Part shown: piece by piece, positions 1 to 8,204 of the stretch
Numbering within the stretch: position 1 is the first letter of the stretch
Layout of the letters: every line of letters starts with the position of its first letter
Source: Minicystis rosea
GTDB lineage: Bacteria > Myxococcota_A > Polyangia > Polyangiales > Polyangiaceae
NCBI GenBank assembly: GCA_001931535.1
Contig: CP016211.1
Location: 5,253,573-5,317,572, forward strand
Length of the DNA: 64,000 nucleotides
Reading direction: 5' to 3'
Made by a program: the position numbers and the translations under genes
Notes under the pieces: model-generated
The model's database searches: none
Seen by the model: only the letters and a program-made list of their open reading frames with translations
Told to the model about the DNA's origin: nothing

Positions 1-518
1 TTCTCCAGATACGCCGCCGAAGCCACCACCATCCGGCGCGACGCCCCGATACGGCGGGCCAGAAGCTCCGAGTTGGCTTGCTTCCCCATGCGAAACGCCA
101 CCTCGACCCCCTGCTCGACGAGGCCGACGTCCTCATCGTCGAGGAGGAGGTCAAGCTCGATGTCGGGGTGTTCAGCGTAAAAGGCGCCGAGCTTGGGGAT
201 GACGTGGCGCCGCATGAAGGCAATGGTGCCGCTGATACGCAGGCGGCCCGAGATCGCGCTGGGCCCGCGCGCCACGCGCTCCGCGAGGTCGGCCGACTCC
301 AGCGCGCGCACCGCGTGCTCGTAAAAGCGCTTGCCAGCTTCGGTCGGGGAGAGCCCCCGCGTCGACCGCAAGAAGAGCTCGACCTCGAGATGCTCCTCGA
401 GCTGGGCCACGAGGCGCGAGACCGCGGGCTGCCCAGTGCGCAGGCGCTTGGCCGCCGCGCTGAACGAGCCCGTCTCGTAGACGCGCGCGAACGCCTGCAT
501 CGCAGCGAACAAGTCCAC
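1..518 (-). CDS. LysR-family transcriptional regulator, C-terminal part beyond the window
   Basis: The reverse strand from a GTG at 516-518 encodes a LysR-type N-terminal winged helix (FAAMQAFARVYETGSFSAAA, then a recognition helix around RTGQPAVSRLVAQLEEHL) and the start of the effector-binding domain (GRLRISGTIAF). An AGGAG sits 7 bases before the GTG, which decides the start. The frame stays open to the window edge, so about 172 residues are seen of a usual ~300. It lies 45 bases downstream of the SDR gene on the same strand and may be cotranscribed with it. Family assignment is secure; target genes are unknown. Confidence 0.85.
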   Translation of the reverse strand, partial: MDLFAAMQAFARVYETGSFSAAAKRLRTGQPAVSRLVAQLEEHLEVELFLRSTRGLSPTEAGKRFYEHAVRALESADLAERVARGPSAISGRLRISGTIAFMRRHVIPKLGAFYAEHPDIELDLLLDDEDVGLVEQGVEVAFRMGKQANSELLARRIGASRRMVVASAAYLE

Positions 519-563
519 GCCCTTGCTCCTCGCGGCAAGGCGTACCGCAGGGGGCACGGGAGT

Positions 564-1313
564 TCAAACCTGGGCGGCGCCACCGTCGACGGGGAGGTCG
601 ATCCCGGTCACGTAGCTGCTGTCGTCCGACGCGAGGAAGAGGACCGCGGTCGCGATCTCCTCCGGTCGCCCGGCGCGCCCGAGCGGCGTCTGCTCTCCAT
701 GCGTCTTCCAGTACTCGTCGCTCTGCTCCTGCGTCAGGCCGGCCGACAGGAGCACCGGCGTCACGATGTGGCCGGGGCTCAGCGTGTTCACCCGGATCTT
801 GCGGGGCGCGAGATCCGTCGTCCACGTCCGCGCGAACGAGCGGATGGCTGCCTTGGTCGCCGAGTAGACACTGAACGACGGCATCCCCTTCGTCCCCGCA
901 ATCGACGAGTTGACGATGATCGAGCCGCCGTCCTCCATGATCGGAAGCAGCGTTTGCACCGAAAAGAACGTCCCTTTCAGGTTCGTGTCGACCGTTTTGT
1001 CAAAGTCCTCTTCGCGGACTTTGCCGAACGGTCCCAGCACGCCGCCGCCTGCGTTGGCGAAGACGATGTGCACGCGCCCGAACTCCTGCTCCACGAAATC
1101 GCGCAGCTTGCTCGCGTCGTCGAGATTGGCAATGTCGGCGCGGAAGCCGCGGATCGACCCGCCGATGGACTTCACCGCCTCGTCGAGCTCCTTCTGCCGG
1201 CGTCCCGTGATGACGACCTGCGCCCCCTCCTGGACGAACAGGCGTGCCGTCGCCAGACCCATTCCGCTGTTTCCGCCGGTGATGACGGCGACCTTCCCCG
1301 TGAGCTTGCCCAT
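564..1313 (-). CDS. Short-chain dehydrogenase/reductase (classical SDR)
   Basis: A 249-residue classical SDR. Visible motifs: the NAD(P)-binding TGGNSGMG at 12-19, NAG at 87-89, catalytic Ser at about 137 (NSSIAG), and YSATK with Tyr150 and Lys154. The C terminus (GIDLPVDGGAAQV) is typical of the family. The catalytic set is complete, so it should be an active NAD(P)-dependent oxidoreductase; the substrate cannot be read from sequence. The LysR gene follows on the same strand, a common regulator-oxidoreductase pairing. Confidence 0.9.
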   Translation of the reverse strand: MGKLTGKVAVITGGNSGMGLATARLFVQEGAQVVITGRRQKELDEAVKSIGGSIRGFRADIANLDDASKLRDFVEQEFGRVHIVFANAGGGVLGPFGKVREEDFDKTVDTNLKGTFFSVQTLLPIMEDGGSIIVNSSIAGTKGMPSFSVYSATKAAIRSFARTWTTDLAPRKIRVNTLSPGHIVTPVLLSAGLTQEQSDEYWKTHGEQTPLGRAGRPEEIATAVLFLASDDSSYVTGIDLPVDGGAAQV

Positions 1314-1683
1314 GATCGATCTCCTTCTCGCGAGCGACGTGGCTCGGTTGCCGAGAGAAGGTGTGCTTCCGGGAGCGGCGGAGGTAGGCGTGCGATCGCA
1401 TGGGTCCTATGCGGATTGTTGGGGATCGGGTCACGGCCGCAGCGAGCTGGCGCGGCCGTCAGGGCCTGCGACCCACCACGTCTGGCGCCGCGTCACATCC
1501 TCCAGATCGCCTCAGATCAAGGGCTGGGGTGATGTTCCTTCGCGGTCGGTGATTTAGGGTGTCGACACGACACGATTCGTCGTCAACGGCGGGCCAAACG
1601 ATCGTGGAGCGCGCGGCGTCCAGCCCTCGCCGGGCGGCGCGGGCGCGAGGAGCCGCGTTCCGTGGAGCAGCCACACATGGTCT
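1314..1683. other. Divergent intergenic region between SDR and radical SAM genes
   Basis: This 370-base region separates two divergent genes and should hold both promoters. I see one perfect 10-base palindrome, GTGTCGACAC, at 1559-1568. I could not recognise a short precursor-peptide gene for the adjacent radical SAM enzyme. Open frames here are arginine-rich shadows. Confidence 0.5.
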
Positions 1684-2724
1684 ATGCTCTACGCCATGGC
1701 GTCTCGACTCACGCTCGTCCTGACGCACGCCTGCAACCTCGCTTGCTCCTACTGCTACATGGGCGAGCACCACGCCGCCTCCATGCCAAGCGAGGTCGCG
1801 TCGCGTGCGCTCGATCTCGCGCTCTCGCGGGCCGGAGAGCACCTGACGCTCGGCTTCTTCGGAGGCGAGCCGCTCTGCGCCTGGGACATGCTCGTCGACG
1901 TCGCCTCGGAGGCGCGCTCCCGCGCCGCGTCGCGAGGCGTCGGGCTCGCGCTCCAGGTGACCACGAACGCGACGCTCCTCACGCCGGCACGGGCCGCCCG
2001 CCTCGCCGAGCTCGGCGTCGCGGTGGCCGTCTCGATCGACGGCACGAAGGAGGCGCACGACGCAGGGAGGCCCTGGGCTTCCGGCAAGGAGCGTGACACG
2101 TCGTCCTTCGACGCCGCCATGCGCGGCGCGCGGGCCGCCCTCGTCGCGGGCTGCGACATCGATGTCAATGCGGTGATCACCCCGGAGAACGTGCACGCCC
2201 TCGAAGAGAGCGCTCGCGCGCTCCTCGGGCTCGGGCCGCGCCGGCTCTTCTTGACGCCGGCCTGGGAGCGCCCTTTTTCGGACGAGCACCTCGCGCGATG
2301 GGAGCGTGCCTATCGGGCGCTCGCGCGGCTGTACGTCGAGCGAGCACGGGAGGGGTGTCTGCTCCGGCTCTTCCCCTTCGAGCGATCGCTCCTGCTCGCG
2401 ACGCGCGATGAACGCTCGGCCGAGGACCGCTGCGATCTCGGCGGGAGCCACCTGGCCGTCGCTCCCTCGGGGCGCATCTACCCCTGCGAGCGCCTCGTCG
2501 CCGACGACCGCGACGGGCGCTTCGTCATCGGACAGCCTCCGCTACCCCGCGGACCGCTGGGTGCTCGTCCGCCAAGTCCGTGGCGGCCAAGCTACGAGTG
2601 CGGGACGCATGACCCGCTCGAGACAGAGGCACTCGCGCCCGAGCCTCACGCGCGAAGCTCGCGCACCCAGCGTCCCGGCGTCGTTCCGACGATACGCCGG
2701 AAATGCTGGTTCAAGCGGCTTTGA
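1684..2724 (+). CDS. Radical SAM enzyme with incomplete SPASM-like tail
   Basis: The N terminus carries the radical SAM cluster motif CNLACSYC close to the start, followed by FFGGEPL, TTNATLL and SIDG, all typical of SPASM/peptide-modifying and anSME-like enzymes. The C terminus begins an auxiliary cluster region (CDLGGSHLAVAPSGRIYPC) but after FVIG the sequence turns to Pro/Arg-rich text with only one further Cys pair, and the frame runs 79 bases into the convergent AraC gene. I infer that the 3' end was lost by a frameshift or rearrangement near 2530. The start is uncertain: ATG 1684 or ATG 1696, with the only GGAG about 20 bases upstream. Substrate unknown. Confidence 0.75.
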   Translation: MLYAMASRLTLVLTHACNLACSYCYMGEHHAASMPSEVASRALDLALSRAGEHLTLGFFGGEPLCAWDMLVDVASEARSRAASRGVGLALQVTTNATLLTPARAARLAELGVAVAVSIDGTKEAHDAGRPWASGKERDTSSFDAAMRGARAALVAGCDIDVNAVITPENVHALEESARALLGLGPRRLFLTPAWERPFSDEHLARWERAYRALARLYVERAREGCLLRLFPFERSLLLATRDERSAEDRCDLGGSHLAVAPSGRIYPCERLVADDRDGRFVIGQPPLPRGPLGARPPSPWRPSYECGTHDPLETEALAPEPHARSSRTQRPGVVPTIRRKCWFKRL

Positions 2725-3404
2725 TCGTAGAAGCCGACGAGCGGGGCGACGTCGCGCGGGGCCGTGCCGGAGGCGAGGAGCTCCTTCGCGCGGACGACGC
2801 GGAGCGCGGTGAGCCAGGCGTGCGGCGGGATCCCGACCTCGGCCCGAAAGGCACGGCAGAGGCGGAACTTGTCGAGGCCGGCATGTGCCGCGAGCTCATC
2901 GAGCGTCACCGGCTCTGCGACGCGTGCGCGGAGGAGCGCGAGCGCGCGGCGGACGGCGCGGGTGTGCGTGCACGGACCGTCGAGCGGCGCGAGCGCGGCG
3001 AGCGCTTCTGCGATCGCGACGTCGCGCGCGAGCCCCGTACGGCCGGCGATCGCCGCATCGAGCAGGCGGTGGAGCGCGGCGCCGCGCGGATCCGTCGGGG
3101 CGAGCACGGGCGCGAGCCGCACAGGACCGATCTTGTCCTCGACGAGGCGCGGGGCGAACGAGACGACGGTGAGCGTGATCGGTCCTTCGCGCCCGACGTC
3201 GCGATGCACGTCGCCCGGCTGGCGAAGGTGAAGGGAGCGCGGCTCGACATCGAGCCGTCGCCCGCCGACGACGAACGTGCCGTGCCCGCGCTCGACGCGG
3301 CCCACGGCGTAAGACTCCTTCATCCCCGTGTGCGGCCCCATTGCGGTCCAGCGGAACGCGCGCACGGACGGCGTGGAGAAGAGCGGCTCGACGACGACGG
3401 ACAC
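2646..3404 (-). CDS. AraC-family transcriptional regulator
   Basis: About 252 residues from a GTG at 3402-3404. An N-terminal cupin-like sensing region (ESYAVGRVERGHGTFVVGG) is followed by the double helix-turn-helix of AraC proteins: LDELAAHAGLDKFRLCRAFR and then DVAPLVGFYDQSRLNQHFRR, with the terminal TPGRWVREL. The frame is open further upstream to 3773, but that overlaps the divergent SDR gene and its translation is low-complexity, so I place the start at 3404. It is divergent from the SDR at 3508 and probably controls it; that is inference from position. Confidence 0.85.
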   Translation of the reverse strand: MSVVVEPLFSTPSVRAFRWTAMGPHTGMKESYAVGRVERGHGTFVVGGRRLDVEPRSLHLRQPGDVHRDVGREGPITLTVVSFAPRLVEDKIGPVRLAPVLAPTDPRGAALHRLLDAAIAGRTGLARDVAIAEALAALAPLDGPCTHTRAVRRALALLRARVAEPVTLDELAAHAGLDKFRLCRAFRAEVGIPPHAWLTALRVVRAKELLASGTAPRDVAPLVGFYDQSRLNQHFRRIVGTTPGRWVRELRA

Positions 3405-3507
3405 GATCCGATCGTAGTCTCGCCGCCGCGTGTGCGCAGCCCGGCTCCCTCGAAAGGACCAAGAATCGCCAAGTCGGACCACGCCCGCAGGCGCTACGAA
3501 CAGGACC

Positions 3508-4227
3508 ATGATCCAAGACAAGGTGGTGGTGATCACGGGGGCGAGCAGCGGGATCGGCGAGGCGACAGCGCGCGCCCTCGCGGCGGCAGGCGCGAAGGTC
3601 GTGCTCGGCGCGCGGCGAGTCGATCGCATCACGCCGCTCGCAGCGGAGCTCGGCGGCGCCGCGCGCGCGACCGACGTGACCCGGCGCGAGGACCTCACGG
3701 CGCTCGTCGCGCTTGCGGTGGAGCGCTTCGGCAAGCTCGACGTCCTCGTCGGCAACGCGGGAATCGCGCGCACCGGCCCGCTCGACGACCTCGCCGTCGA
3801 CGACTGGCTCGCGATGATCGACGTGAACCTGAACGGCTTCCTCTACGGGATCGCGGCGGCGCTGCCAGTGTTCCGTCGCCAGGGCTTCGGGCACTTCGTG
3901 ACGACGATCTCGACGGCCGGCCTTCGCATCGTGCCGAACCAATCGATCTACGCCGGGACGAAGAACGCGGTCCGGACGATCCACGAGGGCCTCCGCCAGG
4001 AGGCGGGACCGCAGCTCCGCGTCACCGGCGTCTCGCCAGGGTACGTCCGAACCGAGCTCGCGACCGCCTCGATCCGGCATCCGGAGACGCGCGCGAAGAT
4101 CGAGGAGCAGATGGTGCGGATCGCGATCCCGCCGGAGGCGATCGCGCGGGCGATCGCTTTCGCGATCGACCAGCCGGAGGACGTCGACGTCGGCGATATC
4201 GTCGTCCGCCCGACGGCTCAGAGCTGA
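3508..4227 (+). CDS. Short-chain dehydrogenase/reductase (classical SDR)
   Basis: From ATG 3508, 239 residues: TGASSGIG at 10-17, NAG at 83-85, Ser135, and YAGTK with Tyr148 and Lys152. It resembles the YdfG-like serine/3-hydroxy-acid dehydrogenase type of SDR in length and in the VRTEL region, but the substrate is not determined. The longer frame from 3430 would invade the promoter shared with the AraC gene, so 3508 is preferred. A terminator hairpin follows directly. Confidence 0.88.
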   Translation: MIQDKVVVITGASSGIGEATARALAAAGAKVVLGARRVDRITPLAAELGGAARATDVTRREDLTALVALAVERFGKLDVLVGNAGIARTGPLDDLAVDDWLAMIDVNLNGFLYGIAAALPVFRRQGFGHFVTTISTAGLRIVPNQSIYAGTKNAVRTIHEGLRQEAGPQLRVTGVSPGYVRTELATASIRHPETRAKIEEQMVRIAIPPEAIARAIAFAIDQPEDVDVGDIVVRPTAQS

Positions 4228-4234
4228 ATGGCGA

Positions 4235-4262
4235 AAAGGCCCCTTGCGAACGAGGGGCCTTT
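4235..4262 (+). terminator. Hairpin terminator after the SDR gene
   Basis: A 10-base perfect stem (AAAGGCCCCT / AGGGGCCTTT) with an 8-base loop begins 7 bases after the SDR stop codon. The 3' arm ends in TTT but there is no longer T run. Confidence 0.7.
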
Positions 4263-4713
4263 CCTGGACGAGACTCAGGGCTGATTGCCGACCAGGATGC
4301 TGTCGTTACCGCTCGACCAGCTCGTGCTGTTGCCCGTGTCGCAGAGGTGGCCAGCCGTGAGCCGACAGCTGCCCGCTCCAAGCTACGCCGCGCTGCAAGC
4401 ACTGATTCCTCCTCCTCACCGGTGAACTTCAGCGGCATGGAGCGCGCTTTTCAGCGGCACCGCGCGCGCTCTTCACCAGTGAACTTCACCGTTCGCGCGG
4501 GTTCACAGGATCATCGGTGCTGAGCGCCAGAACGGCACGACTCGTCCCCTTCGCGGAGGGAGGGGCACCGAGTTCCTCCACTCGCGCTCCCTGCGGGGGC
4601 CACATGGCCAGGCCGCGGAGCTTCTGCCCGAGGGCCCCGCGTGCAGATATCGCCTCAATCTCCACAGCGCCTTCGCCGCAACGCCCACGATGGGAAGCGC
4701 GTTCTGGCAAAAG
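4263..4713. other. Intergenic region with paired TCACCRGTGAACTTCA motifs
   Basis: No convincing gene. The motif TCACCGGTGAACTTCA occurs at 4416-4431 and again, as TCACCAGTGAACTTCA, at 4473-4488, 57 bases apart. Each contains a near-palindromic TTCACC/GGTGAA core. They may be an insertion-element scar or binding sites; nothing decides between these. Confidence 0.35.
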
Positions 4714-4741
4714 GCCCACTCCTCGGATCAGAGGAGTGGGC
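4714..4741 (-). terminator. Hairpin terminator of the sterol-desaturase-like gene
   Basis: A perfect 11-base stem (GCCCACTCCTC / GAGGAGTGGGC) with a 6-base loop lies about 50 bases after the stop codon of the reverse-strand gene. Read on the reverse strand the stem is followed by CTTTTG, as in an intrinsic terminator. Confidence 0.75.
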
Positions 4742-4791
4742 ACCAGAGCCCCGGTCGGGCCCGGCCGCGAAGGTCGAATTTTACGCGTGGC

Positions 4792-5730
4792 TCACGCGTG
4801 GACCGCGCCGGCCGTCGCGCGCTCCGCGGGCCGCACGGGGAGCCCGATTCCGTGCTTCTCCATGTAGCTCGGCGAGAGGCTCCGGTCCTCGTAATAGGTG
4901 CCGAAGAGCCGATCCCACACCGAGAAGATGGCCCCGAAGTTGACCAGATTCCCCCTCGGGCAGTGGTGCAGCTTGTGGTTGTGGTTGTCGACGAAGAGGT
5001 AACGGAGCACGCCGATATCGAACGTGTGGTTGACGTGGTGCGTGCCCTGGAGCGTGAGCACGAGCGCGTACGCGACGAGCGTCGAGGCGAGGTCCATCCC
5101 GAGGAGCACCGCGATGATGGCCAGCGGGATCTGGAAGCTGGTGACGCCGGTGTCGATGGCCGAAGAGACGTTGCCTCGCAGGAAATCGAGGGCGCCGACC
5201 GCGTGGTGCGGCGCGTGGCTCCGCCGATACCAACGGACGATCGGGCCCATGATCGAGCGCGCGCGCTTGCCATGGTTGAGGAACCGGTGGCCCAGGTAAT
5301 AGGCGAGGTCCGTGAGCGGCACGGCGATGACGATCGGCAACCAGCCCTCGGTGCGCCAGGGAAAAGCGAGCTTGCTGAGCAGCCACCAGCCGCCGACGAC
5401 GACACCGGTTCCGAGGACGGCTCCCTTCAGCGCGATGACCGCGATCCCGTCCATCACCTCACGGGTCGACACCGGGGCGAGCGCCACGCTGGGATCGCGC
5501 TGTTCTACCCAGAGGGTGAGGAGCACGCCTGCGACGGTGACGACCAGGTACGCCACGACGAATGGCACGATGGCGAACCGTGTCGCCGAGGCGATCGCAA
5601 CGAGCGCGGCGGCGGGCCCGAGGTGGATGAAGATCCCGAGGAACAGGGAGCTCGTGCGCTCCGGAGGCACCGTGGCGAGAGCGCCTGAGCTTCGCGCCGG
5701 TCCGTCGATGATAGAAAAGGATCGGCGCAT
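4792..5730 (-). CDS. Sterol desaturase / fatty acid hydroxylase superfamily membrane protein
   Basis: From ATG 5730, 312 residues with hydrophobic segments in the N-terminal half and the histidine clusters of the di-iron fatty-acid-hydroxylase superfamily: HRFLNH (148-153), HAPHH (172-176), THHVNH (230-235) and NHNHKLHH (249-256). This predicts an integral membrane oxygenase acting on sterols, carotenoids or fatty acyl chains. Longer starts (for example at 5868) add only Arg/Ser-rich sequence. It is a single transcription unit ending in the hairpin at 4714-4741. Family certain, substrate unknown. Confidence 0.88.
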   Translation of the reverse strand: MRRSFSIIDGPARSSGALATVPPERTSSLFLGIFIHLGPAAALVAIASATRFAIVPFVVAYLVVTVAGVLLTLWVEQRDPSVALAPVSTREVMDGIAVIALKGAVLGTGVVVGGWWLLSKLAFPWRTEGWLPIVIAVPLTDLAYYLGHRFLNHGKRARSIMGPIVRWYRRSHAPHHAVGALDFLRGNVSSAIDTGVTSFQIPLAIIAVLLGMDLASTLVAYALVLTLQGTHHVNHTFDIGVLRYLFVDNHNHKLHHCPRGNLVNFGAIFSVWDRLFGTYYEDRSLSPSYMEKHGIGLPVRPAERATAGAVHA

Positions 5731-5990
5731 GAACGCGCCGACCACCGCATGTCCGCGCGGCGGGCTCCGAGCAATGTCGGTCGCCGGCTGGGCGGCAGCC
5801 TGGCCAGAAGAGGGTCGAACGGCCTTGCCGCGGGCCGAGACATTTCCGGATTGGCTGATCACGTCCATGCCCTCCAACCAAGGCCGCGCCAGATCACCAG
5901 ATCTATCACGCGCAGCGGCCCGTGCGAACTCGATGGATGGGCGGCGTGTGGAAGGACGTCTTCCAGGTCGATCGCGCCGCCGCGACGGCG

Positions 5991-6170
5991 ATGAGCCAAC
6001 AAGAGATCGAGCGGGCGGAGTGGATGCTCCGCGTTCGCGAGCGCCGAGCCACGCAGGCGCAGGTGGCCGAGCGGCTCGGATTGAGCGTGCGGCAAGTCGA
6101 GCGCCTGTATCGCGCGTACAAGGCCGGTGGCGCTGCCGCGCTCGTGTCCAAGAAGCGCGCCTCGAGTGGC
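5991..6170 (+). pseudogene. Remnant of an ISNCY-type transposase N terminus
   Basis: From ATG 5991 the translation MSQQEIERAEWMLRVRERRA, then QAQVAERLGLSVRQVERLYR and GAAALVSKKR, matches the N-terminal helix-turn-helix of ISNCY transposases as I know them. After about 60 residues the match stops in Ser/Arg-rich text and the DDE domain is absent. A dead insertion-sequence fragment. Confidence 0.6.
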
Positions 6171-6371
6171 CGATACACTTCCACATGTGCTTCTGCGCGG
6201 TCCGCTTGCACACGCAGAAGCCGAGCTTCAGCCGCGGAGCCGTTCGGCCCCCAGGGTTGATTCGCCGTGGCCATCTCGCGAATGAGCGCGATGGTATCGG
6301 CCGGGATCGACGAGGTTGCGGCCCCGCGTGCTTGCTCCCCGTAGAGCGGCTTCCGCCGCTCTACCCGAGGA

Positions 6372-7943
6372 TCACCACGCGCAAGGAGCGTAGTCCTTCA
6401 GGAATTTGCCCCAAACGTGCTCTCCCGTCAGGAGCCCTGAAAAGAACGGGTCGCAGACCCGGGCGGCGCCGTCCACGATGTCGAGCGGAGGCTGAAAATC
6501 GTGCGTTTCCTGCTTTCGAGCAGCGATTGCCGCCGGGTCCTCGTCGGTCACCCACCCCGTATCGACGGCATTCATGAAGATGCCGTCCTTCGCGTAGTCC
6601 GGCGCGCTCGTCAGCGTCATCATGTTGAGCGCGGCCTTGGCCATGTTCGTGTGAGGGTGCTTGTCCGTCTTCGTGTGGCGCGAGAACTGACCCTCCACGG
6701 CCGACACATTGACGATGTGCTTTTTGCCCGTGCGCTGGCGCGTCATCAGCGGCTTCAGCTTGCTGCAGAGGATGAACGGAGCGACGGCGTTGACGAGCTG
6801 CACCTCGAGCATTTCGGGCGACGGCACGTCACCCAGGGCGAGCCGCCAGCTGTTGATGGTGCGGAGGTCGATCTGCTGGAGATCGGCGTCCACACGACCA
6901 ACGGGGAAGATCTTCGCGTCGTTCAACGGATCGTCGTACACGCACGGCATCTGCGACAGCAGCGCTGAAGACCGGATGCCGACGCCAGGACCTTCACCTG
7001 CCCATGCCACCAACCCGGCCGCATCTCCGGCGTTACGACCGCCCGTACCCAGCGCAGCCCCGCCGCCGTCGCCGACCGCGAGCGCGGATTTGCACGCCTC
7101 GTGACCGCCGAGCACCAATTGCAGCTCGCGCGGGAGTCTGTCCCACGGACGCTGCTCCAGCTCGAGCATGTGCGCGTAGAAGCCAGCAGGTCTCCGCACG
7201 GTCTGTGCGGCGTTGTTGATGAGGATGTCGAGACGGTCCTTCGTCTGCGTGAGATAGCGCGCGAACATCTCGACGCTCGGCGAGTGACGGAGATCGAGCC
7301 CGTACACATCGAGGCGGTCTTGCCACTTCGCGAAATCGGCCTCACGCGAGAAACGCGCCGCCGCATCGCGCGGAAATCGCGTCGTCACGATCACGCGTGC
7401 GCCGGCGCGCAGCATCATCAGCGCGGCCTGGAAGCCAATCTTGATGCGCGCACCCGTGATGAGCGCGACACGCCCGTCGAGCGATGCGGTCTGGAACCGC
7501 TTCTTGTAGTTCAGATCCGCGCACGAGATGCACATCGCGTCGTAGAAGAAGTGGGTCTTCGTGAACCACGTCTTGCACACGTAACAAGCGCGCGCCTTCT
7601 TGAGCTCGCGAGCCTCGCTCGCGGCGTCCGTCGTGCCTTCCGCGCCCTCGGCCTCGACGATCTGCGGAGGCGCAGTAAAGACCTCGGCGCGTCGCGCTGC
7701 ACGGATCTCCGTCGACGCCCGCACCTCGCGATCGTGGTCCTGCGCCCTCTTGCGCACGATGCGCCGGAACTCCTTCGCTGCCTTGCGGTTGTCATCGCGG
7801 CTCGGGCGTGACACGCGCCCGGCCGCGGCGAGGAACGCGATGCGCAGCTCGTCGGGTACGTCGTTCAGGAGCGTACGGTCATCGCGGATCGACTCGAGGA
7901 TCTCGAGGCAACGCTGGAGCTCTTCCGGCGTGAAGGCAGACAT
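6372..7943 (-). CDS. SDR-fold protein with N-terminal zinc-ribbon extension and atypical active site
   Basis: 523 residues. A charged helical N terminus (about 1-115) precedes a zinc-ribbon-like pair, CYVC (120-123) and CISC (138-141). An SDR domain follows with TGARIKIG at 163-170 and NNAAQT. Where YxxxK is expected the sequence reads HTNMAKAALNM: the Lys is kept but the position four residues before it is Thr, so the usual Tyr is missing. The SDR core also has a long insertion between the NNA motif and the active-site region. The gene is 8 bases downstream of a small gene with a good ribosome-binding site and may be cotranscribed with it. It may be a non-classical reductase or a binding protein. 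Confidence 0.75.
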   Translation of the reverse strand: MSAFTPEELQRCLEILESIRDDRTLLNDVPDELRIAFLAAAGRVSRPSRDDNRKAAKEFRRIVRKRAQDHDREVRASTEIRAARRAEVFTAPPQIVEAEGAEGTTDAASEARELKKARACYVCKTWFTKTHFFYDAMCISCADLNYKKRFQTASLDGRVALITGARIKIGFQAALMMLRAGARVIVTTRFPRDAAARFSREADFAKWQDRLDVYGLDLRHSPSVEMFARYLTQTKDRLDILINNAAQTVRRPAGFYAHMLELEQRPWDRLPRELQLVLGGHEACKSALAVGDGGGAALGTGGRNAGDAAGLVAWAGEGPGVGIRSSALLSQMPCVYDDPLNDAKIFPVGRVDADLQQIDLRTINSWRLALGDVPSPEMLEVQLVNAVAPFILCSKLKPLMTRQRTGKKHIVNVSAVEGQFSRHTKTDKHPHTNMAKAALNMMTLTSAPDYAKDGIFMNAVDTGWVTDEDPAAIAARKQETHDFQPPLDIVDGAARVCDPFFSGLLTGEHVWGKFLKDYAPCAW

Positions 7944-7951
7944 TTCGCCCC

Positions 7952-8188
7952 CTACTTAGCGGGGGCGCGGATCGTCGGCAACGACAGCGTCGGATCGTCG
8001 ACGGTGGCCTCGCGGACGGCTCGGCCCTTTTCGAGCATCACGACCGGTTGCGGGTCGCAGCATACGCTGAACCTCCCCCGACGATGAGTCGGCTCGACGG
8101 TCAAGGGGGCAACGGCAGTCTTCCTCGTTCGGGGGCTTTGGCGCTGCGCCGCAGGTGTGGGCGGGGCGGGGCTGTTGGACTTCGGCAT
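7952..8188 (-). CDS. Small protein of unknown function, member of a local repeat family
   Basis: A 78-residue frame starting MPKSNSPAPPTPA with GAGGAG 6 bases before the ATG and ending 8 bases before the zinc-ribbon SDR. A Pro/Ser/Thr-rich N terminus leads to FSVCCDPQPVVMLEKGRAVR. The first ~35 codons are clearly related to a second, broken copy at 34844-34948 in the opposite orientation. Spacing and ribosome-binding site argue it is translated; function unknown. Confidence 0.5.
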   Translation of the reverse strand: MPKSNSPAPPTPAAQRQSPRTRKTAVAPLTVEPTHRRGRFSVCCDPQPVVMLEKGRAVREATVDDPTLSLPTIRAPAK

Positions 8189-8204
8189 GGAGGTCTCCTC
8201 GACG
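8072..8204 (-). repeat. Dispersed repeat, copy 1
   Basis: About 130 bases matching 34825-34958 at roughly 80% identity by eye, in inverted orientation. It covers the ribosome-binding site and the 5' half of the small MPK-starting gene. Shared blocks include GAGACCTCCATGCCGAAG and AAGACTGCCGTTGCCC. Confidence 0.7.

Noticed and set aside
1559..1568. GTGTCGACAC palindrome as a regulatory site
   Set aside because: A 10-base palindrome in GC-rich DNA is easily random, and no second copy was found nearby.
2703..4523. 606-codon forward ORF over the AraC and SDR genes
   Set aside because: Arg/Glu-rich antisense shadow; the AraC and SDR frames have full family motifs.
4486..4743. 85-codon reverse-strand ORF
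   Set aside because: It overlaps the terminator hairpin at 4714-4741 and has no recognisable features.
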